Under the pieces are notes generated by a model. That model was given only the letters and a program-made list of their open reading frames with translations. It was not told where the DNA came from and did no database searches. DNA of 64,000 nucleotides from Symsagittifera roscoffensis (taxonomy: Eukaryota; Xenacoelomorpha; Acoela; Convolutidae): contig NC_087071.1 of assembly GCF_963678635.1 (NCBI RefSeq), positions 22,351,194-22,415,193 of the forward strand. Direction: 5' to 3'. Position numbers and translations under genes: made by a program. Numbering within the stretch: the first letter of the stretch is position 1; every line of letters begins with the position of its first letter. Below, in pieces: positions 21,950-32,779 of the stretch.

Positions 21950-22445
21950 AGTTCGGTAGCGGTATTTTTATTCAACCGTATCAGCTGATAGAAAAATTAT
22001 GAGTTATTGACTCAGCCTGGGATTAACTAAACTCGGGCGATTTTTTTTTACGGTATTCCTTAAGCATCATTGGATGTTTTTTTTATTTTTTTTTGCAGTT
22101 GGAAATTTATAAAGGTGTTAGTTATAAATGTCAAATCTGTCTAATAAATTACCGTTTTAGCTCATAAGTCTTAAATTTTTTACCCTGGCGGCATGCATGT
22201 TTTCTCGTTGAAGTGTAAAATTTCGGTAATTTGTGCTATGGTGAAAATAAAAAGGCGCCATGCTGATTCTTTGAAGTATAAATATTCAAGGTGTCCACAT
22301 TAAAATTTACACACCCAGATTCATGGTAATTTGCTAAACATTAGACCACCAGCATTAGAAACTAAAAGTTGTAGTTCGAACTAGATCTATTCACTATTTT
22401 TATTCAATCTATCAAAAACAATCAGAAAACCAAAAACTTCAACGA

Positions 22446-23097
22446 TGGTAACTCCACTGCCAAACAATTCAAATAATTCTCTTGAAAGAGCTATATTATA
22501 CCAAACTTAAACCAGAGATTCTAAAGTAGTGGTTCAGCAGGAAAGGAAAACGCTTCTTTAAAAAGCAAGTCCAATGAACGATTTTGATCCAAGAAGCAGA
22601 GAATTTGACGAATGGGTCACTAAAAACCACATTATGTTACCCAATTACTTGGTAGATGAAATCGGTATCCCCATACAAAACAGAAAACAGGTCTACGAGA
22701 GTTGTTGTTTGACTGAATCGTATGCTGCGCTGGATTGCACTGATATTCAAGACCCTACTTGCCTTGATCGTTCGCCGAGAAAAATACTGTTTGACTACGA
22801 TTTTCAATCGATACCCTTCTACGAAAATCAGGAAGGATCCATTAGAGATTTAGCAGAGCGAGAGTCCTACTGGAACCTTGAATCGATTGAATTGCCAGAT
22901 TCAACGGAAAAAAAGATGAGGATCAGCAGACACCCAAAACCCCAAAGAAACCGGATGATTGTTCAACCACTCAACAACAGCAGCAGACTTCTTTCAACAG
23001 TCAAAGTCCCACTGCACCAACCTTAGTACCAGAGACGCCACCTATCAATGCTTGCTATGCGCCGAAAAAACGCAAACTGCAATTTAGGAATCTCTGA
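22446..23097 (+). pseudogene. Polinton gene with nuclear-localisation-like tail, unknown function
   Basis: A possible start at 22,446 (MVTPLPNNSNNSLERAI) is cut by stops; the main frame runs from ATG 22,574 (MNDFDPRSREFDEWVTKNHI). It is acidic and Tyr/Asp-rich (RKILFDYDFQSIPFYE). A one-base shift near 22,910 moves the reading to a Lys/Asp/Gln-rich tail (TPKTPKKPDD, a Gln run, then APKKRKLQFRNL) that ends with TGA at 23,095. PKKRKL closely resembles a classical nuclear localisation signal. AATAAA follows at 23,272. The family is not recognised; the position between protease and polymerase fits a Polinton accessory gene. Confidence 0.52.
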
Positions 23098-24675
23098 AAA
23101 GTCAAAAAAAACTTTGATTCCACCGAGAGTGCACCAGTTTGGAGGTTTATTATTTAGTTTGATAAGTTTTCTTTAAAAATCATTGTCGCTGAATCTTTGT
23201 TTATGTTCTGTTTCTGATTTTGTTTTCTAATTTAAAGTTTACTTTTCATTTTTTTTCGAAATCTTTGAAAGAATAAAACTAAACAAAAAAAATAAATTTT
23301 AAAATTGTTTTGTTTAAAAAAAAATTTAAGAATCTCAAAACTTTGTTTAGGAAACAAATAGTGGTATCAAAATTATCCTCTGGTTTTGACCAGTAGTAGG
23401 TGTTTATTTTGATCAAATCCGAAACCAGAAAAAGTATCCAAATTTTTTTTTTCAAAAACTGTCAAAAAGATTTCGTGAACTGCAACTTTGTATCATACTG
23501 TTGCGATATTGGTACTACGGCTGATGAAACCCACAGAGCCTTGATACAAAGCTTTTTGAAATGTAATTTTTGAGATAATCGAAAATCGTTGAAAATCACC
23601 GTTGGCTAAGTGTCGTTCACTATGAGGACGTGCTCAGAAATGGATGAAACCAATTTTTTAGACTCAGCGGGTTCGTTAGCTACGCCTCGTTTTCGAGTCT
23701 AGGCGGCCACGTTTCAAAAGATTTCTGGTAGTTTTTGAAAGGACTGCAAATCCACTGATTCCAGGTCTCCAACATCCTGCAGAGGAAACCAACTAAAAGC
23801 AAAAGCTGAAACACTGTAAAGGACCCAGCAGATACCTGAATCAGTGCACATTTACGCTGAATCAATTCAGTTTAAACAAAAAAAATCAAAAATAAAAATT
23901 GGATTTTTAGAAGTTTGACATAGACAATTCTTAATTTTTTTTAATTTTCAATAAAATTGTGAAATGATGCTCTATCACTTCTATGACGATCATTAATAGC
24001 TTAAAAAACAAAAATCAACAACTTTTGTACTAAGCTTGAGCGACTAATCAAAACTAACAAACTTATCAATTACAACATAACGCACGACACTTTGCAATTT
24101 AATCGTATTTGATTTTTTTAAATTCTAATTCTTCGCCAAAAACCGCCTAACATTTTTCATAACACCATTCATTGATCACCTTGGAGTCACACTCCCTTCC
24201 ATTCCTAGTCTGAGCTATGTTTACAGCTTAATTGTTGATTAACCACATTCTGTGCAAGGCTATCATTTCACTGTACTGGGCTTAGGTCTACTCGGGTGAG
24301 GTCTTTTGAAGTGTGTGCCGATGATTTGTTTGAAGCTAGAAAACTTGTTTAGGAACTTCTTGGTTAATTTAGAAAATTTGTTTGATTTATGAGAGTGTTT
24401 ATAGGTTTATCAATTGAGCTGAAGTTGTTTTCGTTGATGTAACTGCGTGCAATTTGTGTACACCTTCTCGAATTTATTATTATCTCTAGGCTAGGAAGCC
24501 ACTCCTAGTTTGGCAATTAAGCAAATGCTAGAAAAAATATTGATGAAAATCTCAGCAGTTTTAATAGCAGTCGTAAAACAAACGGGAAATCACTCAAACT
24601 CATTTGACTTGTAAAACAGCATCTGCTTTATTTGAACCTAGTTTTCTGAAATTACAAATTTCTCATCAAACAACC
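23098..24675. other. Polinton spacer before the polymerase, no gene seen
   Basis: About 1.6 kb of AT-rich sequence. A slightly more GC-balanced patch at 23,640-23,870 has a 61-codon minus-strand frame with no identifiable motif. Nothing else is readable. Confidence 0.4.
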
Positions 24676-27600
24676 TCGTAAGGTCATTTAAAATTGTACC
24701 CTGTAATCTCTGCCAAAAGAAACTCAGCGACCGGCGAAGCCTCAAAAAACATCTAATGGCTGTTCACAAGATTGATCCTGTCAAAACCAACTACATCTGT
24801 GGTCTTCGTGAACTAGAGAATAAATCACTTCGTGTCATTTAGGAACATGTGATAGAGCGCCACAAAACAACCAATGAATCGCAAGAAAGAAGAATTTGTC
24901 TCTACGACATAAATGTGTTCAAGAATGATCGCGCGAAACGAACAGGGTCTGCCAGCATGGGATGTGAGTCGAGAAATCCTCACTTCTATTCAGCCTGTTG
25001 AGACAGCTGTTGATGGAGCATTCCAGACATACGATATAATTTCCATGGAAAATGAAGTGGACTTACTAGCGCTATTCGTGACTAAGAGAGACGATATCGA
25101 AGAACTGATACATCACAATACTATGTATGAGCCTCAGAAAGCTCAATTGTCGGCAGAAGTAACTCTTGAAAAAGAAAAACCAGATGGTACAGAAGAAGTA
25201 AAAACCATCTTCGCAAATCGCAAAATGCTTACTGTAGACATTCAAAGATGGACCCAGGACCAATTCTATGATTGCATAGACCAAATATTGTCTACCGTCC
25301 ATTAATATGCGTCTCGTGGTAACAGATGGAGAATACGCAGGATTGATAAGATTGTCTTAAAAATGGTGAAATCTGTACCGATCAGGGGTTCATCGTACTT
25401 GCCACTACCAACAGACCTTCTGAAACACAAACGCTTCTTGTTAAACATTCGCAATTATGAAGACGATAGATGCTTCAAATACTGCTTCGTTGCTGAGTGT
25501 TATCGACAGAACAAAATCCCGCTTACTCTTCGTACGATGCAGAGTAAAGAAGCGGAGAAAGCGAGCTTCTACGAAAAGAGCGCACGAGCCAACTGGTGAT
25601 TTTATCTACCCAATTAGACTACCTGCTATTGGACGCTTCGATATTCTCAATGAAGTGCAAGTGAATGTCTTCAGGTTAGTTGCAGTTTGAATCAATTCTG
25701 TTTTTCCCATTGGTGCGAACATGTATCTAAGCACATCAGAACAGCTGGTTAGCTGCAAACTCGTTGAAGAGTTTTTATGATCACATAAGAAAATTAGTAT
25801 GAAAATGTCATGCAAAATTTTTCTCTAGGTACAATGAAAAGAATCTTCTACCCTTGAGAGTGTCAAAATATCAGATGTGGATTTGCTGCTTTTAAACGAG
25901 ATAAGCATGCACCACTACGTCGTGATAAAAGACCTGAACAAGTTAGTAAGAAAAATGCAAAAAAGAAAACTCAGATCGAGAAACGTGCTGCGCCAAAACT
26001 GCTTCCACAGGTGTTCATCTGTGGAGCGATTTCAGCGCCACCAGTTATTCTGCTTGGGGACGGAACCAGCAATCGTTACTTTGCCAAATGTTAATTAGAG
26101 CAGTGTACACTTCAAAAACATCGGTGCCCGACGTTATAGCCCATTCGCGTTTACTTTGATTTGGAGTCTGTATTGGAGAGGTCGAGACAATGAGATACAA
26201 CCCTACTTGCTCGAGCACAGCCGTAATTGAAAAACACAAACCCAGCAGTTTTTGCCTTGTAGTTGTGGAAGCTGGAAATCCACAACCGGCGTTTTTTCAC
26301 TTCATCGAGGAGTGGACGCGATGAGTAATTTTGTTCGAATGCACCGACTTTAATAATGAAAATTTCGAAGATACCCGAATTACCTCGGAAGCACGCGAAA
26401 GCATTGGACCATAATAATTTCGATGGTTCATTCCTGAGATGCGCTCACAACAGATGCAACTTGCTGAGAAGTACCATAAAATTCACCCCTGTCTTTGCCC
26501 ATAATCTGCAGAATTATGATTTGCACCATGTACTGAAGAGTCTGCAAGATATTAAAAGCAGAAACACCTTTTCGGTCATTCCACTCGATGACGAAAAATT
26601 TGTTTCACTTACAATGAAATCTGGATTAGATCGTACACTAACGAAAAAGGAAATGTCCCTAATGTCAACGACGAAATCCGTTTTGTGGACAGTTGTAAAT
26701 TTATGAACAACTCACTAGATGAGCTGGCTTGGAATCTACCCGTGGAAAAATTCATATACCTCAATAACCCCAATTTGCTACCCGACCGGAAGAAGATAAA
26801 GCATTGATTCGACAAAAAGGTTACTTCCCCTACTCGTATGTTGACAGCCATGCAAGATACACAGAAGATCGTCTAACTGCACGGGACAAGTGGACCAACA
26901 AGCTGCAAGGAGGTATTAATAGTGACAGTGAAATAGAATACCAACATGCATGGTTAGTGTACACTCATTTTGGTTCTCAGATCTTGGGCGAACACAGTGA
27001 TTTGTATCTAACGACTGATACCTTGATTCTTTCATGCGTTTTTGAAGAGTTTAGACGAGTGTGTTATGAAACATATAAGCTAGATTGTGCTCAAAATTTC
27101 ACGGCTAGCAATAATTCAGCGGATGCATTTTCGCGAACATACAAGGCTGATAGAGAGCATTTGGATATGGCAGAAAACCTGATCAGGGGAGGCATTGCCA
27201 GTGTTTTTGAGAAAAGACTTGTTTCTGCCAACAATAAATTTACGAAAAATTACGACCCTAAACAGCCTAACACTTTCCTCTTAATGATAGACGCGAACAA
27301 TTTATATGGCGGGCTTATGGATAAATTTCGTCTTCCTTTAATCTCATTTGAGTTTATTGACCAAGTAACTATAACCGAAAAGCTCAACACGAGCAGAGAA
27401 TCCGAAATCGGATACATTTTAGATGTTGATCTTTTATAGCCAGATCATCTGCACGATGCACTTTCGGATTACCCACTCGCCTCAACAAAAGAAATTGTGT
27501 CCAAAATGTGGCTCAGTGAGCTTCAATTAGACATGTTGAAAAAATGAATCTTTCGGATAAATTGGCACCACGCCAAAGCTCATACAAAACTTCTTCCCAA

Positions 27601-28280
27601 AGAAAAACTAAACTGTACACTACCTAACACTTCAGCTCTATGTCAAACTTGGTTTGAAAATTGAGAAAGTTAATCGAGTTCTGCAGTTTAGACAAGAAAA
27701 ATTTATTGCACCATATGTTCAATTAATTACTGAGCTCTGAAAAAAAGCTACTACCAAGTTTGAACAAGATTTCTTCAAGCAAATTAAAAATAGTGCGTTT
27801 GAAAAATTCTGCGAATCGAAAAGGAATCGACTAATTGTAGATCTTGTTCGCAAACCCGAAGAACTGCAAAATTTATCAAGGAAAAAAAGATGTTCCAATT
27901 CCCACATGTTCCAATTCCCTTACAACATATTTAGGAAAAATTTCGACGCAACTCTTTTATATTCGGCAACTGATTCTTTCCTGAATGAAATCCGCAGCAA
28001 AGATCTCTGCAATGAATTCGAGAAAAACCATGAATTGCGAAATCGATTTGATTTTTTAAATCTACCAGCCACCCACACCCTCTACTCCAACGAGAAATTG
28101 CCGGTTACCCTCAAATTTAAGGACGAGTTTGCTGGGGAGATGATACAAGAGTACGTCGGACTAAAGCCCAAACTGTACAGCATTATTTCTTCCAGTAAGT
28201 TTCTATTTTTTCTTAATTTCCAATTACCATTTTAGAAAAGGGCAACAAAAACATTTCAAAAGATTACGTAGTGCTTTTAG
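24675..28280 (+). pseudogene. Polinton protein-primed DNA polymerase B, broken
   Basis: The lead has a C2H2 finger (CNLCQKKLSDRRSLKKHLMA then VH; 24,702) and a poorer second one. Next come GSSYLPLPTDLLKHKRFLLN and NYEDDRCFKYC (25,384). Exonuclease motifs: FDLES (26,155) and HNLQNYDLHHVL (26,500). Polymerase motif A is DANNLYGG (27,290), motif B region KNSAFEKFCESKRNR (27,785), motif C YSATDSF (27,960), where the usual first Asp of DTDS is Ala, and the palm tail GLKPKLYSI (28,160). The longest clean part is 26,804-27,439. A probable 41-bp intron (GTAAGT...TTTTAG, 28,195-28,235) lies near the end. Several stops and frameshifts; inactive. Role: protein-primed replication of element DNA. Confidence 0.92.
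28195..28235 (+). other. Probable 41-bp intron in the polymerase gene
   Basis: GTAAGT donor and CATTTTAG acceptor bracket an AT-rich 41-bp stretch right after LYSIISS, in the family's conserved C-terminal region, with a Lys-rich reading on the far side. Inferred from signals only. Confidence 0.45.
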
Positions 28281-28543
28281 TTTAGACGATTCTGACTAAC
28301 TAAGTTCTGATTATAGATCTAATTGATTCGCTTTATAGTACTTTTCATTCAGGAAATAAAGCTTCTCAAAATTGTTCTTCTGACCGAAAAGTAAAATATC
28401 CAACTCTAACCGTGAGGGGGGCATTTAAAACAACAACAATAATATAAACTTACCAATATCACAGTATCCAATTTAATTCCACACGTGGTGATAAAGACTA
28501 CAAAATAATTCACTACATAACGCGCGCAGTATTTTCCAAAATC

Positions 28544-28756
28544 AAGGGAAAAAATGCACCAACCAAAACTTAATTCCAATCCCGTTTCCATGAAATGGCT
28601 GGAAAATTACCAATTTTATCCCTCCTTAAAATATATGTGCCCAAAAAGTAGGAGCTTTAACCCCTTTGGGGGTGAAAAGTGGTATGTGCAACGGTTCACG
28701 GTAAAAAAGGGGGCGTCAAAAGTGTTCATTTTCCTAGCCACTTTTACTATACTACT
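28544..28756 (-). repeat. Polinton right terminal inverted repeat (213 bp)
   Basis: Reverse complement matches 12,083-12,295 from the outer AGTAGTATAG through TTGGTTGGTGCAT to CCCTT. Confidence 0.93.
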
Positions 28757-29690
28757 GTTTTATTTAAATTGTTCTGCTGCTGAAAATACAAGTAATTTCA
28801 GCACTTACAAATAATGTTTAATGTTAGAGATGGAATATGATTGATAAGTTATAAATATTTTATAGTGATAATCTATCAAAAATATATTTGGTTTATAAAT
28901 ACTAGTTTAGAACTGGTTTAAAAACCTAGACCGTTTTATGTTTCGGAATAGACTGAAAAACGAAAATACCAGCGTTGAAGAAAATAGCTTTAATGGGAAA
29001 CCTGATAAAATTTGAGACGTCAAACAGTTTTGCCTTGTCTTGGGCGGTAGTCTTGGGTGATTGTGTCAAGACTTCTGATCGATGTAATGATGTGTCGATT
29101 TCGTTAAGATTAGAGCGAGACTACGTGCAGGGTGAAGTTTGACTTTTCCGTGTGAAGTGCCAAGTGACTAGAATCGGTATATGTAGTCAACATCGAGATG
29201 GCCATTGGTCTGCTTCAATGGTTTTCCTTTACTGCGATGTGGAGTCCATACTTTAAATACTTTGAGCGTAGTGATTTTGGGCAGCAAATCGAATAGATTT
29301 GCCATTCCAGAGTTGGAATGTAGTTTGGTTGTCATCTCCTTTGCTGCTCGTTTCTTTGGCTCCAAGAAATCTTTACATGCTGAATTTATGGTTTAAATAT
29401 AATTTTTTTAGTTTTTCAAATTAAGTTTTAATTATGATTTGTTATTAATTGTTATCGCAAAAAGCGTTTCACTTTAGTATGGTTGTTTTTTAAGAGTCGC
29501 TCACACTAGAGCAACTCTTGGCAAAAATAGAGTAGGGGTACAATGCGTGGTTGCACTGCGGTGGGTTAGGGCAGCCATAGAGCATGCTCAGGATGTCCCT
29601 CTGGTTGGGGAGGCCAGGAGTGGGTTATATTTTTATAGTCTCTTTATGCAGAGTCTCTTTTTTGTTTAATCTTTTGTTTCATTTTTTTTA
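28757..29690 (-). repeat. LTR-like repeat, right of the Polinton
   Basis: The reverse complement of 28,757-28,905 matches 39,985-40,100 (for example TAATTTCAGCAC and CTTACAAATAA). That of 29,455-29,680 matches 39,100-39,300 (CGGTGGGTTAGG and GGCCAGGAGTGGG). Together with 11,860-12,082 this is one repeat copy split by the Polinton. The short plus-strand frame at 29,205-29,396 lies inside and has no features. Confidence 0.75.
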
Positions 29691-30852
29691 CTTGTCTTTT
29701 TCTTTTTTGTTTTGGTTGTTTCCTTGGTTTTAAATCTATGAAATTACCGCTGTGTAGAGGGAAACTTTACTGCTTTAAGGAAAAAATTTGTGAACTTAAC
29801 GCTATTTAAAGGTAAATTTTACTGCTTTTAATTAAAAACTGCAATTGTTAAAATGAAATTAAAAGTTATAGAAAAGGGTTTAGAATTCCTAATTTATTTT
29901 TGTTCGTTTTAGATGAGTGAGTGGTGAAATGTAAAGAAAAGGTGAAAATCTTATATAGAATGGTTAGTTGTGTTTGGAATTTATTAGTTAAATATACCTA
30001 ATTATACTTACTAAGGGTCATCGTTGGCAAAAAATCCACTCGGGAAAACATTGTGAATTCTCTCCAATGATGTTAGGAGTTTAGCAGGCAAGTGGATGAC
30101 GTACTTAGTTTGTAGAAAGGCCGTAAAAGTTCGAGTATTTTGATGATCTTGTGCTCTTCAGTTTTTAATGAGAATTCATGCGGTGTGTTTTGAATTAGGT
30201 GATGAAGTTTATGGTTATAATTCGACGGGCTGTATATATTCGTGGGGGACATTTAGTGGGCGAGACTCATCAACATTGAAAGTTCTGGTTAGTTGGCAGA
30301 ATTTATAAATTTGTCTTATAAATTTGTAAGTTTGTCGTAATTTCAGATCATGCCTTGCATATTAGTGTCTTTTATACAGTATGTGAAATTTAGGAAAAAT
30401 GGTGAAGTATACTTAGAGTTAATAATTCTAAATCGATGTTGTGAGTTTCGTGATGATGTATTAGTTGTATAGTGGTGTTGGATAATTTTATAATAAGTAT
30501 ATGTGTGAGTTTGTTTTGTGCGTAACCTTATTTGATGTGAGCAGTGTAATTCTCGTTCTTTTGGTGTTAGGAAAATAAAAGTTAGAGATAAATGATTAAT
30601 TTTATTAAAAAAGAATCGTAGGTTTTGGTGTCGCGAAGTGCTGTTGATGAAACATTATCATATTTTTTTTACTGCAGTTAATGACAAATATATATTGAGA
30701 TTTTATGAAAACTTTCAAAATAGTTGGATATTAGAAATTGTGTCGACTTCTAAAAATGTGCAATCTTCGTGCAATAGCGTGATCATAGTGGTTAATTGTG
30801 AATCGGTTTGTTTTTTGTGCAACAAACCTATTTAGTGTTTGGGTTAGTCAGA
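29691..30852. other. AT-rich sequence, nothing recognised
   Basis: T-rich on the plus strand, with no credible gene or repeat unit apart from possible continuation of the LTR-like repeat at its left end. Confidence 0.4.
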
Positions 30853-31052
30853 NNNNNNNNNNNNNNNNNNNNNNNNNNNNNNNNNNNNNNNNNNNNNNNN
30901 NNNNNNNNNNNNNNNNNNNNNNNNNNNNNNNNNNNNNNNNNNNNNNNNNNNNNNNNNNNNNNNNNNNNNNNNNNNNNNNNNNNNNNNNNNNNNNNNNNNN
31001 NNNNNNNNNNNNNNNNNNNNNNNNNNNNNNNNNNNNNNNNNNNNNNNNNNNN
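30853..31052. other. Assembly gap (200 N)
   Basis: Exactly 200 N characters, a typical placeholder length. The right edge begins with AAGCCTTGATGAT, which recurs at 31,120 and 31,145, so a tandem repeat probably caused the break. Confidence 0.98.
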
Positions 31053-31520
31053 AAGCCTTGATGATCAGTAATAAAATAAGTTAAACTTAGGTTTGATTTA
31101 AAATTAGTGATCCAAGGCAAGCCTTGATGATATGTTTTTAAAGAAAAGCCTTGATAAATTTTAAACTGAAATATCAGTTAAAAAACATTTAAAAGTTGAG
31201 GTTTTGATCAGATTCGTTTCTTGAAATTTTGCTATTATGTTTTAAGTGATGAAGCTGGGATAAGGAAAATCAGATTATTTATAAAACTAACAATGGTTTT
31301 TAATAGTAACTAATTTTTGTATTTTGTAGTCATATTGATTTTGTAGTCAAAAATTGATTTTCTGCAGATTTTGGGGGGAACGATTTGTGCTCTTTTTATC
31401 AGTCGTTATTGTATAGATAGTAGCTTTAGCACCAGTAAGGTTGATGAAGAATTTTTTCTTCAAATTATTTTCATGTCAGTGAATGAAAATTTAAATTTAC
31501 TGCAAAAAGTACTCTAAATA
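31053..31520. repeat. AAGCCTTGATGAT repeats then AT-rich sequence
   Basis: Three copies of an AAGCCTTGAT core in the first 110 bases next to the gap; the rest shows nothing. Confidence 0.5.
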
Positions 31521-31524
31521 CTTT

Positions 31525-32640
31525 TCCTCAAAAGTATTCAGAGTCACTTTTGATGAGCCGTTGAAAAGTTACACAAAAGCCATGAATTTTTGCTCTATAG
31601 TCATGGTTAGGTTTCATTAGTTACCAATAGAGGGCGTACAAATTGTATCCCGAGAAACACAGCAAAGCATATACTTTTTATTTATTGCCAAAATACAAAA
31701 CTAACAAAACTGCTAGCATCAGGGAGAAACCCTAAAAGTGCCAACCGCTCTTTGTAATCTACGAAGCCACCAGTAAAAAGTTTTTAGGGTTCTTCAAACC
31801 AATGTTTAGAAAAATTATAGGAAGTTGTCGAAATACCCATAACAATGAAATAAGACTTCAAGCAAGATTTTTTTTGACCATAAAGAGTTGTAGGCCAAGA
31901 AGTTGATCACATAAGCAAGAGGAGGCTGGTTGATTGCCGTGTAATTATCGCAGAATTTTCAGACATCATGTCTTAAATTAGATATCTCAAAGTAGCAAAA
32001 ACCAAAAAATTGAGATTTTTTAAACTTTTCCATAGTTTTCCTTTTTAATTTTACTGGATGGGAGAGAGAGAGAGAGAGATTTCAATTAGACAATACTCAA
32101 AAACACGCTAAAATTTCAAAAACGCAAGAAAAAAAGAGTTAGCTGGCTCAATCTCTTTTATCGGATTCGCTGGTTAAAGGTTTTCAATTTAATAACCTGC
32201 TTGGCTCTCCCAAACACATTCCTAGAGCTTATTAATATCGTTGCAAAAAAGGTACCTTTTCAAAGTTCCTTCCCACGTGAAGTTTTAGTCATTATAATGA
32301 AGCAACTATTAGGACAATAGGTGATTATAGCTCAAGCCATTCGATAAAAAATAAGCCTTGTTTTAGCCTATTGACTCAAATATGCCAGAAAGGCATGTTT
32401 TGAACAAAAATGTTTTATCAAAAAAAGTCATAAATAAAGGATTTGTCACCTTATTTTGGAGCTCAGTAATCAAAAATATTCAAGATTCTGTAAAATTTTT
32501 AAGTCAAGCTGTTAATTAGAACCTCCAACTTTTTGACATTGGTAGTAATTTACATATAGTACACAATAATCGTGAGGAGGGTTGTCATCCATGGATGACC
32601 ATTAAGTGTAGATCATATCTCTCACGATGTTTTAATTGAT
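31525..32640 (+). repeat. Dispersed 1.1-kb duplication, copy 1
   Basis: Aligns through its length with 47,745-48,795 in the same orientation; shared blocks include TATTCAGAGTCACTTTTGATGA, GGGAGAAACCCTAAA, TTTCAATTAGACAATACTC, GGCTCTCCCAAACA and TTCCCACGTGAAGTTTTAGT shortened here to their cores. A GA microsatellite (32,062-32,080) is internal. No coding frame or terminal repeats seen, so the nature of the unit is unknown. Confidence 0.8.
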
Positions 32641-32779
32641 CAGCAGTGATCACCATGTAAAAATCATAATTGTCATCCTTTTTTTGATAACGAGAAGTTA
32701 TAATGTGAAAACTTAAACCAAAAGGCAATACGGTTCGGCTAAGTATGGGTTGACCGATCTCCACTCAAAATATCATTCA

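Larger units (their letters stand above)
12083..28756 (+). mobile_element. Polinton/Maverick element, full length but inactivated
   Basis: A 16,674-bp element bounded by inverted repeats starting AGTAGTATAGTAAAAGTGGC. Inside are hallmark Polinton genes: packaging ATPase, retrovirus-like integrase, two capsid-type proteins, basic core protein, adenain-like protease and protein-primed DNA polymerase. Length and gene set fit the 15-20 kb norm for the family. Flanking hexamers AGTTTA (left) and GTTTTA (right) look like a decayed 6-bp target duplication. Almost every long gene has stops or frameshifts, so it is a fossil provirus-like insertion. Polintons are known to self-synthesise, and some are thought to form virions; that is family knowledge, not shown here. 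Confidence 0.93.
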
